Notes: generated by a model from the sequence alone, not told the origin. A stretch of DNA of 64,000 nt from Strongylocentrotus purpuratus (GCF_000002235.5 NW_022145595.1:28089162-28153161), one strand, 5' to 3'; positions 46,783 through 61,700 are shown, numbered from the stretch's first letter. Translations and numbers: made by a program.

Positions 46783-49700
46783 TTACTACTAATAGTAGTG
46801 ATAATGATGATGATAATGATATAATGATATAATGATAATAATGATATAATGATAATAATAATAAAATTATAATGATAATGATATTTTCAATTGATACAGA
46901 CAACCTGCACTAAGTTGTCTTGCCGTACACCGGATGATTCTTCATGCTATTCTAGTTCGGTGCCAGCTGAAGGAAGTCAATGTGGAGATGGAATGGTACG
47001 TGTCTCCCTGTTCCTTACAGAAAAATCCAAGCCTGCCCTGCTGGAAAGAACACCCTCATTCACAGTGTGAATCACACTCTGTTTCACAGTGTGCTCCACA
47101 ATGTTAAATTGGGGCGTTTTCACATTGTGGTCGATTCGTTTCACACTATGGTTCACAGTGTGGATAACCGGAAAAGGAAAGAACACACTCATTCACAGTG
47201 TGAATCACACTGTGTTTCACACTGTGAATGAGTGTGTTCTTTCCAGTAGGGTGATAGAAAACTACTCTAGAGGAAAACACACAAAAAAGAGAAGTAGAAT
47301 GGAGGAAATCTGAATGAAATTGGGCGAAAATGAAAAAAAAATGGTTTAATTCTTGAAAATTGTTATCGCTATAGGTATGGGCGCTTCAAATTCGATGACT
47401 TTGAATGTCTCTGTGATCTATAGTGGTGGAAAATGAGAAGGTATTTAAGGATAAAAACATAAATTAATGATATTTATTTACACGAGAACGGTAGAGTTTC
47501 GCCACTACGTCACAATCCACTGATTTGAGATTCGCATACTAGAATTAGTGATCTCATATATTTCAAACAATCATAACCTTCTTAATATTGGTCCGATTTA
47601 TTTTAAACTTTCTCCGTTCTGTTTATTCATCCAAATGAATTTATTACAAGGGTTGAATTGCTCTTTAATCTTGTTTGAGCTCGCACTCGTCTATTAAATC
47701 AACCTTGTCCCAGTTGTTTTGAGACTCCCCACCCCATCCCCTCCCATAATGATTTTCTCATAATAACCATGCCATAGATTAGACATCAACCTAATTCAGT
47801 TTTAAATTGTTTTACAGATATTCAATGAAGAATCAATTTGAATTTTGTAGACAATTTTGATTCAGCATGACTCTTTGATCCATTATATCTTCACAGTGGT
47901 GCATAAATGCAAAATGCGTGAGTACATCACTCGCACTGCCGTCAGCAGTGGATGGTGGATGGACCGAGTTTTGTGAAGAATTCTCGCCCTGCTCTAGATC
48001 CTGTGGGACAGGGGTTCAATACCGGAGTAGATCTTGTACAAATCCTACTACACAATGGGGCGGCGCACCCTGTGTTGGAGACAGTCATATCTACAAAATT
48101 TGCAATGAACAGGTAATGAACAATAACTTCTTCTGATTTGAAATTTAACGGCTTATTCAAAATTAAAATACTTGTACACTGTTTAAACTATTGCGATTTG
48201 GGGGGAAGCTTTTTGTATGTGGGTATGTGTGTGTTTTAGTGTGGTTTTTATTACATGAAATCAATGAATACTGGAACTAAATAACATTGTTTATGATAGA
48301 TAACATTACTATGATGTAACATACCAATCCGTTTCTCTTCTTTTTTGAAAAACCATTGCGCCAATGTTATCTTTATTATTATTAATAATGGAATGTTCTG
48401 AGCACATTTATTCACCGAATCGACTTTACTCCGGTATTTGATGTGATATGTGATTTGATATCAGTGTTTGTATTTTTCTTTCCCCAAAAAGAAGAACAAT
48501 TGATTTTAAAACGATACACTCTCTTTCGACTTTAGGACCTGCATAGTTGGTATTATGTAATAATTTTAATCACTTGTCTTACGCGTCTTCTTAATATTGA
48601 ATTATGTATATCTTATGGTACTCTACAAACTATCCCCTTTTGAGAAGAGCCATCTACAGATCTTTGATTTCTTTTGGAAATTCGTTGAGGTTTTTTTTTC
48701 TTTCGGTATTGTATAATAATAATAATAATAGTTACATTTATAGGGCGCTTTATACAGACGTTTCTAAGCGCACAGGTGTATTCCTTGTATTCTCTGTTAC
48801 ACTCCTTCATGTTCCCGAAAATTAAATAGTAAAAATGAAATAAACTAAGTGATTTTTAAAGTTTATGGCACATTGCCACCTTTTAATTAATTTTTGTTTA
48901 GCCCTGCACGACTTCACAAGATGATTACCGCAACGAACAGTGTGCTGCAACAAATTCAATCCCATACAATGGTGTTCTGTACACCTGGACAGATTATCAA
49001 CATTCTACTAGATTAGGTGAGTATCATGTTCTTGTTATATACAGCGTAAAGCAGGAAGTCGGGATCTTCCGATCATACGAGATAAAAGACATGGGATTTG
49101 GAGGTGGAGGGGTGTAATATTTCTCTTAATATTATTTTATTCTTTTCCCTCTGTTTAGCCGTTTCTCATATACCTAATGATCTATCTTTTCCTGTTGCCG
49201 TTCGATGTGTCTACGTGCCCCCGACCCACATACACACATGCACACGCACACACACGAACATACACTCCAGCGGTTGCAAATATTTAGCCATGTTAAAGGA
49301 CGTATTTAGAGATTTAAAATTGGCTTGAATGAAATTGGCTTGAATGAAAACTGAATTATTAGAAGCCAGGGTAATAATCGGGAGCGCCAGGAGGGTCAAA
49401 TCTGACTGACATGAGCGCTAAACAAGAACCCACTATTATTATTATTATAAGTGAAAGTTAGAGAAAAATATCGGAAAAAATAAAAGACGGTTTAAATTGT
49501 TTAGTTAAAGTCATGGAGAACCGAATAATAACAATTTGTTGATGTATTGTTACTCCATTTTTTGACAATTAGTTTTGGTTTCGCCGAAGATTTGTCATAC
49601 TCAATAATGATTCAAAGTTATCATTGATGTAGAGCCTGGTTAGATTTCACCACATTGTGTATCCATTTTGTTATGACCCACGGGCCACCTCATAGCTCAT

Positions 49701-52700
49701 TAATAGCCATTAAGCTTTATTCCTGTTGATTTTTTGAATAAAGCTACCATGAATCCAAGGGATGGTTTCGTTACCTTCCTATACATGAATTCTTTATTTT
49801 TGTACACTTTTTTTCTTCAAAGTTTTGGTTGATTATTACCTTTCATTTTTATGATACACAATATTTTTAATAATATTCTGGATATGAAATAACGTTCCTA
49901 TATGCGGTTTCAAAGAACTTTCAACATCCTTAACCGAGTTGAGCTCCACCAACGGTAGGCCTACCGCTTAGTGCATTCGAGGGATTCAAGGGATAAATCT
50001 TACCAGGTGCTTATTCACCCACCAAGTGACAAAATTTCGATTACTAGTAATGTCATGACAAAAGCCATAAGTGTCGCCGCAGGGATTCGAACCCCGTGTG
50101 GTCCACGGTCCAGAGAACTACCCAGTAGACCACAATACTTCTACACGTGGCATCCGTGTGATAATATTGTTATATTTGAAAACATAACTCTTTGCAAGGG
50201 ATTTAAGTAGTATGACGGTTTCTTGTAGGTGATGAAGTTTGCGGTATGAATTGTTTGGCATCGGGAGAAGATGGACCCTTTCTCAATGACAGACCAGGAA
50301 ACTTCCATGATGGTACGCTGTGTTGGCATGAACCAGTGACTGACGCCACCAAATCATTCGAATTTACCAAGTCATTGTGTCTTAATGGAAGATGTCAACA
50401 GGTATCAATATATTTTTAATGAATTGAAAGAAAGCCTTAAAAATCACGATAAACGTATATCGAATTTGTTTAAAATGTGAGCAATGAATTTCATGACTTT
50501 CTTTGAACCGCATTGTCAGTGGATAGAAAGATTTACTTCGCTACCTTTATAACCAAACCTGGAGTATCAGCAGCATTATTTGTGCGTGTTGGCGGGTGTG
50601 TGGTCGTTTGTGTGCGGGTGTGGGTGGGGTTGAGTGCGTCCTAGTGTATTTGCGTAGGTGGGTATGTGGGTGAGTGTTTGTGCGTACGTGCGTGTGTTGA
50701 CGGGTGTGTGCGTGATGCGTGCGTGCGCGCGCGTGTGTACGTGTGTGAGAGGTTTTATGTTTGTGGAATGAGGGGGAGGGGGAGGAAGAGAAAAGGGTAG
50801 AGATTTGTTGATGGTGGAATCTGGAATGGCACACACATGGATATGATGATTTCATGGAGGCGATGGGATATATACAATCATCCTGAAGCAAGACAAATCA
50901 AAAATCATTTTTAAAGAATAGTCAGGTGTATCATTTTTTAATCGTTTATTTATTTATTTATTTATTCGGTTTAAAAACATCAACACGTAAAGTTCAGGAA
51001 CTCATAATGGTTGATTTACAATCGTCAGACGCAAGCCGAATATTCAAAAGACACCATATTTTTCACGGTTTAGTTTTAAAGTATTTGTCACTTTATCAGT
51101 ATTCAGAACAATAAGTCCCAGAAATTCATGCCGGATACAATACCCAAAGAGCTCACGCAATCAGTTATCATATCTTGAAAATAAACAATAACTTATTTTC
51201 TCAATATATAAGAATATTAGAATACGGGTGTTCCTTTTGGTAGAGGAAGAATACACCATTTTCTTATCATAAATCTCATTTATCCGTAGAATTTTGGATG
51301 CGATGGAATTCTAAATTCAGGTCTTGCTTACGATCGCTGCCATGTTTGTAATGGAGACGGATCGTCATGTGCTTGTTCGACTCAGACACTGACTTCTGCT
51401 TCAGGAACTGGAGGTAGGACATGGGCTGATCAATGCCGCACTCTCTGTCCCTCTCTGTCTCTTTCTCTCTCTCTTTCTCTCTCTTTATCTCTCTCTTCCT
51501 CTCTCTCTCTCTCTCTCTCTCTCTCACTTTCTTTTTCCCCTTTTACTTCTCCCCTCTCTGACGAGAGTTTTCTCATTTTTTACGTCTACTGATATGAAAT
51601 AATTGTACTTTGATATTACACATCATTTTCAATAATTTCCTTTAAAGTTGAATGAAAACAGTAATATATTTTATGATCCCTAATTACAGAGTCTGTGATT
51701 GCCATAGTTCCGATTGGATCGACCAGTGTTACAGCTGATAGTTATGGAAGCAACCATTATTTAGGTATGTATACAGAAAGTGGAGGCATGATGGCTTAGT
51801 GGATGAGTAAGAAGGTTAAAGATTCGAAACCTATACGTAAAACTATCCGATAAGACTTAAAGTCGTAGCTCACCTTGGTTGTTGGATTAAAAGTTTTCTT
51901 TTAGCAGCCACTTTTCAGGTTGTCCGCCCGTCTGTCTCGTCTGTCGTTACAGCGATAAACCGAGAACAACTAAACGGACTTTAACCAAACTTGGATCAGT
52001 TAGCTATGAACATGCTAGGATGAACTAACTGTTTGGGTTTTGAATGTAAGAAGCCAAATATCAAATGTCACGGGACCATGAAGTGCCCAAAAGGACCAGA
52101 CATTATTTCGTTTTCAACGATACCATGAGAAGCAAAAAGATCAATTCAAACAAAACCTGCATGGATGAAGTGTGTATTTAAGCATGCAAAAGATCAAGTG
52201 ATTAGATTTTGGGTGGAATAGGTCAAAGTTCAAGTATTATATATCACAGGGTTATCAAAGTATTATTGATCACAGAGATGGTATTATCATTGTGACTGAC
52301 TTTATTCAACAACAAAATTAAAGAATATTTACCAAACTAGACTCAAGTATGAATGAGTATGGAAATATCAAATGAAAATAGTTTTGGTTCTTCAGGTAAG
52401 AGATTAAAGGTCACTTGATCATTACATATAGGCAGGTGCATAGAGACGCAGTCGCATTCATCATGTTGAAGAAATAAACTGTAAGCCATATTGATACTGT
52501 GTGCAATGTCAAGGTGATTTTATTAATCCTTAAAATGTTCATGAGCTTTGCCTTGACCTTTGTTATCATCTTTCTGATGGTTTCACCAGTTCTATAAAAC
52601 TCACCTAAAAGTGGCTGATAAAAAACATAGACTTTTAAAAGGAGGCAATTTTTTCGTAGGCACATTTAGAAGATAATATTTTAGATTTTATCTTTCCAAT

Positions 52701-55700
52701 ATTTGAAAAAAATATTGGAAAGATCAAATAGTTTAGGATAACTTCAATTTCATTTAATCGAAGTCTGAACTCTTAAGACTCCTAAGGACCAAACAAAAGA
52801 AAAAGAAAAGAAGACAGAACAAAAAGGAAGGAAGGAGAGTTAATAGCATGTGATTGTATGTTCGTCAACCTTAAAGGTAATACAAAGTTTTGGTATGGGG
52901 TCATGAATTTGGTTCAAATGAAAATATTTGAAGCATATGTGATCCTACAATATTCATTGATTGTTGTTGCGGTTGAAATCGAGTCTAAAGTTATAAAATT
53001 ATAAATAATAAACTCTTTATGATGTATAGCTCCCTCTCAAGGTCAAGATCTTAATTAAGCTACAAAACAATGTTTCTTGACTAAAATCAACCGATTAGCT
53101 ATTCCCGTTTGAAAATTATATATCACAACTACATATTCTGAAATTTTCATGGACGCAGCTACCATTGTACGGCCGTAGGCGCTATTTGAAATTTATCAAA
53201 ATTTACCGGGAGCACCGGTAAATTTTTATATTCAATTTTTCTCGAAAGCAGTAGTGTTTTAGGGGCTTAATTTTCGAGTGGTTATAATACATCCACAGGG
53301 GCATCTAAATATATCAAAATTGTAAAGAATCACTATCCATCCAATTTTCAAAATTTCCCAAAACTTTGTATTACCTTTAATTAATTTTATATCCACATTA
53401 AGTTCTGATATCGTCTTTTATCTACAGGACTTAGAGTAAATGGTATATTCATCTTTGGCGTGAACACAGATGGAAATTCTCTTACAGTAGGTGGTGACTA
53501 CGAAATTGAAAACATGGTCGTTAATTACGATCGCATATTCAATGAAGAGACGCATATACGATCGCTCTCTGAACCTTCTACGGAAATACTTGACATCTTA
53601 CTTTGGACGGGATCAACAACTGGATTAAATGTCACAGTCAGATATTGTACACCAGGTAAGACTCAATCTCTTAAAGTGACTCGGTAACATTGTTGAAGGT
53701 TGATGAAAAAATGACGTAATTTTTGTATGAAATGTTACTTATTATATTCCTTCTGCTGTACTAACCCTCTAACATGCGAAAAATCCCGAAAAATTCATAA
53801 ACCACAAAGATATTTACGGGTTTCTTCGAAGGTGTCACTTAGTCTAGTTCTGGACCCTTTTATTGATTTTTGTTATTCGCCGACTATAAGCGTTAAGCCG
53901 AGTGATAGCGCGATCTTTAGTGACTGCGCGATCCCCACTAAAACAGTTTTTCCATGAAAATAAGACATAAGACAGGCTCTTAAAAATCCGTCAACACGTA
54001 AATGTCTGGAATGGTATTTAGAGCCAATTCATCGCTTTGTGAAGATATGAACTCTCCTAAAATGTAATTGAATTGTATTAATATAGTTGGGAGAAATGAG
54101 GAATCAATCAGATCAGTTTTTCCCAAACTTTCAGATTACCTTTATGTGTACATCTAGCATTGAAGTCACTACCTTCAAGCACCATTTAAACAATGTTGCA
54201 AAGTCCCTTCAAGATCATTCCGTCAATAGACGTTTTTTTCAATTCATTTGTACTAAACTTTCAACTCAGACTTAAAGTTCAATATAAACTGTAAAAACAG
54301 GTAACGTATAAGTGAAGTTTCTTCAATATATTTTGTATATCAAGCTTTCAACGAAGAGTTAAAATTATATTTAAAATACGTGTATTTCCGGCTTATTCTA
54401 TCTTCTTCTCTTTTTTCTTTAGAGACTGACCCTTGTGATGCACAACCATGTCAGAATGGAGGAACCTGCACTTTTGTTGATAGTACTCGAACTTGTGCAT
54501 GTCCTAGCACCCACCAGGGAGAAAACTGTGAAACAGGTAACTTATATGTCAACGTTTTTCCCATTCATGTTGTATCAAGCTTTCAACAAATAGATAAATT
54601 CAAATTAAAATACGTGTATATATGACTTATTCTCTCTACTTTTCATCTCTTTTTTTCTTCAGAGATTGACCTTTGTGTAGAAACACCATGTCAGAATGGA
54701 GGAACCTGCACTTTTGTTGATAGTACTCGAACTTGTGGATGTCCTAGCACCCACCAGGGAGAAAACTGTGAAACAGGTAACTTATATGTAAACGTTTTTC
54801 TCATTCATGTTGTATCAAGCTTTCAACAAATAGTTAAATTCAAATTAAAATACGTGTATATGCGACTTATTCTCTCTACTTTTCATCTCTTTTTTTCTTC
54901 AGAGATTGACCTTTGTGTAGAAACACCATGTCAGAATGGAGGAACCTGCACTTTTGTTGATAGTACTCGAACTTGTGGATGTCCTAGCACCCACCAGGGA
55001 GTAAACTGTGAAACAGGTAACTTATATGTAAACGTTTTTCTCATTCATGTTGTATCAAGCTTTCAACAAATAGTTAAATTCAAATTAAAATACGTGTATA
55101 TGCGACTTATTCTCTCTACTTTTCATCTCTTTTTTTCTTCAGAGATTGACCTTTGTGTAGAAACACCATGTCAGAATGGAGGAACCTGCACTTTTGTTGA
55201 TAGTTCTCGAACTTGTGCATGTCCTAGCACCCACCAGGGAGTAAACTGTGAAACAGGTAACTTATATTTCAACGTTTTTCCAATTCATTTTGTATCAAGC
55301 TTTCAAAAGAAAGTTAAATTCGTTTTAAAACACGTGTATATGCGACTCATTCTATTTACTTTTCATCTCTTTTTTTCTTCAGAGATTGACCTTTGTGTAG
55401 AAACACCATGTCAGAATGGAGGAACCTGCACTTTTGTTGATAGTACTCGAACTTGTGGATGTCCTAGCACCCACCAGGGAGTAAACTGTGAAACAGGTAA
55501 CTTATATGTAAACGTTTTTCCCATTCATGTTGTATCAAGCTTTCAACAAATAGTTAAATTCAAATTAAAATACGTGTATATGCGACTTATTCTCTCTACT
55601 CTTCATCTCTTTTTTTCTTCAGAGATTGACCTTTGTGTAGAAACACCATGTCAGAATGGAGGAACCTGCACTTTTGTTGATAGTACTCGAACTTGTGCAT

Positions 55701-58700
55701 GCCCTAGCACCCACCAGGGAGTAAACTGTGAAACAGGTAACTTATATTTCAACGTTTTTCCAATTCATTTTGTATCAAGCTTTCAAAAGAAAGTTAAATT
55801 CGTTTTAAAACACGTGTATATGCGACTCATTCTATTTACTTTTCATCTCTTTTTTTTCTTCAGAGATTGACCTTTGTGTAGAAACACCATGTCAGAATGG
55901 AGGAACCTGCACTTTTGTTGATAGTACTCGAACTTGTGCATGTCCTAGCACCCACCAGGGAGTAAACTGTGAAACAGGTAACTTATATGTAAACGTTTTT
56001 CTAATTCATTTTGTATCAAACTTTCAACAAATAGTTAAATTCAAATTAAAATACGTGTATATATGACTTATTCTCTCTACTTTTCATCTCTTTTTTTCTT
56101 CAGAGATTGACCTTTGTGTAGAAACACCATGTCAGAATGGAGGAACCTGCACTTTTGTTGATAGTACTCGAACTTGTGCATGTCCTAGCACCCACCAGGG
56201 AGTAAACTGTGAAACAGGTAACTTATATGTAAACGTTTTTCTAATTCATTTTGTATCAAACTTTCAACAAATAGTTAAATTCAAATTAAAATACGTGTAT
56301 ATATGACTTATTCTCTCTACTTTTCATCTCTTTTTTTCTTCAGAGATTGACCTTTGTGTAGAAACACCATGTCAGAATGGAGGAACATGCACTTTTGTTG
56401 ATAGTACTCGAACTTGTGGATGTCCTAGCACCCACCAGGGAGAAAACTGTGAAACAGGTAACTTATATGTAAACGTTTTTCCCATTCATGTTGTATCAAG
56501 CTTTCAACAAATAGTTAAATTCAAATTAAAATACGTGTATATGCGACTTATTCTCTCTACTTTTCATCTCTTTTTTTCTTCAGAGATTGACCTTTGTGTA
56601 GAAACACCATGTCAGAATGGAGGAACCTGCACTTTTGTTGATAGTACTCGAAGTTGTGGATGTCCTAGCACCCACCAGGGAGTAAACTGTGAAACAGGTA
56701 ACTTATATGTAAACGTTTTTCTAATTCATGTTGTATCAAACTTTCAACAAAAACTTAAAATTCGATTTAAAATACGTGTATTTGCGTCTCATTCTATCTA
56801 CTTTTCATCTCTTTTTTTTCTTCAGAGATTGACCTTTGTGTAGAAACACCATGTCAGAATGGAGGAACCTGCACTTTTGTTGATAGTACTCGAACTTGTG
56901 CATGTCCTAGCACCCATCAGGGAGTAAACTGTGAAACAGGTAACTTATATTTCAACGTTTTTCCATTTCATTTTGTATCAAGCTTTCAAAAGAAAGTTAA
57001 ATTCGTTTTAAAACACGTGTATTTGCGTCTCATTCTATCTACTTTTCATCACTTTTTTTCTTCAGAGATTGACCTTTGTGTAGAAACACCATGTCAGAAT
57101 GGAGGAACCTGCACTTTTGTTGATAGTACTCGAACTTGTGCATGTCCTAGCACCCACCAGGGAGTAAACTGTGAAACAGGTAACTTATATGTAAACGTTT
57201 TTCCAATTCATTTTGTATCAAGCTTTCAACAAAAACTTAAAATTCGATTTAAAATACGTGTATTTGCGTCTCATTCTATCTACTTTTCATCTCTTTTTTT
57301 CTTCAGAGATTGACCTTTGTGTAGAAACACCATGTCAGAATGGAGGAACCTGCACTTTTGTTGATAGTACTCGAACTTGTGCATGTCCTAGCACCCACCA
57401 GGGAGTAAACTGTGAAACAGGTAACTTATATGTAAACGTTTTTCCCATTCATGTTGTATCAAGCTTTCAACAAATAGTTAAATTCAAATTAAAATACGTG
57501 TATATGCGACTTATTCTCTCTACTTTTCAGTCATCTCTTTTTTTCTTCAGAGATTGACCTTTGTGTAGAAACACCATGTCAGAATGGAGGAACCTGCAGT
57601 TTTGTTGATAGTACTCGAACTTGTGGATGTCCTAGCACCCACCAGGGAGAAAACTGTGAAACAGGTAACTTATATGTAAACGTTTTTCTAATTCATGTTG
57701 TATCAAACTTTCAACAAAAACTTAAAATTCGATTTAAAATACGTGTATTTGCGTCTCATTCTATCTACTTTTCATCTCTTTTTTTTCTTCAGAGATTGAC
57801 CTTTGTGTAGAAACACCATGTCAGAATGGAGGAACCTGCACTTTTGTTGATAGTTCTCGAACTTGTGCATGTCCTAGCACCCACCAGGGAGTAAACTGTG
57901 AAACAGGTAACTTATATTTCAACGTTTTTCCAATTCATTTTGTATCAAGCTTTCAAAAGAAAGTTAAATTCGTTTTAAAACACGTGTATATGCGACTCAT
58001 TCTATTTACTTTTCATCTCTTTTTTTCTTCAGAGATTGACCTTTGTGTAGAAACACCATGTCAGAATGGAGGAACCTGCACTTTTGTTGATAGTACTCGA
58101 ACTTGTGGATGTCCTAGCACCCACCAGGGAGTAAACTGTGAAACAGGTAACTTATATGTAAACGTTTTTCTAATTCATTTTGTATCAAACTTTCAACAAA
58201 AACTTAAAATTCGATTTAAAATACGTGTATTTGCGTCTCATTCTATCTACTTTTCATCTCTTTTTTTCTTCAGAGATTGACCTTTGTGTAGAAACACCAT
58301 GTCAGAATGGAGGAACCTGCACTTTTGTTGATAGTACTCGAACTTGTGCATGTCCTAGCACCCATCAGGGAGTAAACTGTGAAACAGGTAACTTATATTT
58401 CAACGTTTTTCCAATTCATTTTGTATCAAGCTTTCAAAAGAAAGTTAAATTCGTTTTAAAACACGTGTATATGCGACTCATTCTATTTACTTTTCATCTC
58501 TTTTTTTTCTTCAGAGATTGACCTTTGTGTAGAAACACCATGTCAGAATGGAGGAACCTGCACTTTTGTTGATAGTACTCGAACTTGTGCATGTCCTAGC
58601 ACCCACCAGGGAGTAAACTGTGAAACAGGTAACTTATATGTAAACGTTTTTCTAATTCATTTTGTATCAAACTTTCAACAAATAGTTAAATTCAAATTAA

Positions 58701-61700
58701 AATACGTGTATATATGACTTATTCTCTCTACTTTTCATCTCTTTTTTTCTTCAGAGATTGACCTTTGTGTAGAAACACCATGTCAGAATGGAGGAACATG
58801 CACTTTTGTTGATAGTACTCGAACTTGTGGATGTCCTAGCACCCACCAGGGAGAAAACTGTGAAACAGGTAACTTATATGTAAACGTTTTTCCCATTCAT
58901 GTTGTATCAAGCTTTCAACAAATAGTTAAATTCAAATTAAAATACGTGTATATGCGACTTATTCTCTCTACTTTTCATCTCTTTTTTTCTTCAGAGATTG
59001 ACCTTTGTGTAGAAACACCATGTCAGAATGGAGGAACCTGCACTTTTGTTGATAGTACTCGAAGTTGTGGATGTCCTAGCACCCACCAGGGAGTAAACTG
59101 TGAAACAGGTAACTTATATGTAAACGTTTTTCTAATTCATGTTGTATCAAACTTTCAACAAAAACTTAAAATTCGATTTAAAATACGTGTATTTGCGTCT
59201 CATTCTATCTACTTTTCATCTCTTTTTTTTCTTCAGAGATTGACCTTTGTGTAGAAACACCATGTCAGAATGGAGGAACCTGCACTTTTGTTGATAGTAC
59301 TCGAACTTGTGCATGTCCTAGCACCCATCAGGGAGTAAACTGTGAAACAGGTAACTTATATTTCAACGTTTTTCCAATTCATTTTGTATCAAGCTTTCAA
59401 AAGAAAGTTAAATTCGTTTTAAAACACGTGTATTTGCGTCTCATTCTATCTACTTTTCATCACTTTTTTTCTTCAGAGATTGACCTTTGTGTAGAAACAC
59501 CATGTCAGAATGGAGGAACCTGCACTTTTGTTGATAGTACTCGAACTTGTGCATGTCCTAGCACCCACCAGGGAGTAAACTGTGAAACAGGTAACTTATA
59601 TGTAAACGTTTTTCCAATTCATTTTGTATCAAGCTTTCAACAAAAACTTAAAATTCGATTTAAAATACGTGTATTTGCGTCTCATTCTATCTACTTTTCA
59701 TCTCTTTTTTTCTTCAGAGATTGACCTTTGTGTAGAAACACCATGTCAGAATGGAGGAACCTGCACTTTTGTTGATAGTACTCGAACTTGTGCATGTCCT
59801 AGCACCCACCAGGGAGTAAACTGTGAAACAGGTAACTTATATGTAAACGTTTTTCCCATTCATGTTGTATCAAGCTTTCAACAAATAGTTAAATTCAAAT
59901 TAAAATACGTGTATATGCGACTTATTCTCTCTACTTTTCATCTCTTTTTTTCTTCAGAGATTGACCTTTGTGTAGAAACACCATGTCAGAATGGAGGAAC
60001 CTGCACTTTTGTTGATAGTACTCGAACTTGTGGATGTCCTAGCACCCACCAGGGAGAAAACTGTGAAACAGGTAACTTATATGTAAACGTTTTTCTAATT
60101 CATGTTGTATCAAACTTTCAACAAAAACTTAAAATTCGATTTAAAATACGTGTATTTGCGTCTCATTCTATCTACTTTTCATCTCTTTTTTTTCTTCAGA
60201 GATTGACCTTTGTGTAGAAACACCATGTCAGAATGGAGGAACCTGCACTTTTGTTGATAGTTCTCGAACTTGTGCATGTCCTAGCACCCACCAGGGAGTA
60301 AACTGTGAAACAGGTAACTTATATTTCAACGTTTTTCCAATTCATTTTGTATCAAGCTTTCAAAAGAAAGTTAAATTCGTTTTAAAACACGTGTATATGC
60401 GACGCATTCTATTTACTTTTCATCTCTTTTTTTTCTTCAGAGATTGACCTTTGTGTAGAAACACCATGTCAGAATGGAGGAACCTGCACTTTTGTTGATA
60501 GTACTCGAACTTGTGCATGTCCTAGCACCCACCAGGGAGTAAACTGTGAAACAGGTAACTTATATGTAAACGTTTTTCTAATTCATTTTGTATCAAACTT
60601 TCAACAAATAGTTAAATTCAAATTAAAATACGTGTATATATGACTTATTCTCTCTACTTTTCATTTCTTTTTTTCTTCAGAGATTGACCTTTGTGTAGAA
60701 ACACCATGTCAGAATGGAGGAACCTGCACTTTTGTTGATAGTACTCGAACTTGTGGATGTCCTAGCACCCACCAGGGAGAAAACTGTGAAACAGGTAACT
60801 TATATGTAAACGTTTTTCCCATTCATGTTGTATCAAGCTTTCAACAAATAGTTAAATTCAAATTAAAATACGTGTATATATGACTTATTCTCTCTACTTT
60901 TCATCTCTTTTTTTTCTTCAGAGATTGACCTTTGTGTAGAAACACCATGTCAGAATGGAGGAACCTGCACTTTTGTTGATAGTACTCGAACTTGTGGATG
61001 TCCTAGCACCCACCAGGGAGTAAACTGTGAAACAGGTAACTTATATGTAAACGTTTTTCTAATTCATTTTGTATCAAACTTTCAACAAAAACTTAAAATT
61101 CGATTTAAAATACGTGTATTTGCGGCTCATTCTATCTACTTTTCATCACTTTTTTTCTTCAGAGATTGACCTTTGTGATGTAACACCATGTCAGAATGGA
61201 GGAACCTGCACTTTTGTTGATAGTACTCGAACTTGTGCATGTCCTAGCACCCACCAGGGAGAAAACTGTAAAACAAGTAACTTATATGTAAACGTTTTTC
61301 CAATTCATTTTGTATCAAGCTTTCAACAAATAGTTAAATTCAAATTAAAATACGTGTATATATGACTTATTCTCTCTACTTTTCATCTCTTTTTTTCTTC
61401 AGAGATTGACCTTTGTGTAGAAACACCATGTCAGAATGGAGGAACCTGCACTTTTGTTGATAGTACTCGAACTTGTGGATGTCCTAGCACCCACCAGGGA
61501 GAAAACTGTGAAACAGGTAACTTATATGTAAACGTTTTTCTAATTCATGTTGTATCAAACTTTCAACAAAAACTTAAAATTCGATTTAAAATACGTGTAT
61601 TTGCGTCTCATTCTATCTACTTTTCATCTCTTTTTTTTCTTCAGAGATTGACCTTTGTGTAGAAACACCATGTCAGAATGGAGGAACCTGCACTTTTGTT

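Noticed and set aside
54854-55870. A 338-codon open frame as a separate protein
   Set aside because: It is a read-through of EGF exons and introns; splice sites are intact at every boundary. Treated as an intron-retention observation instead.
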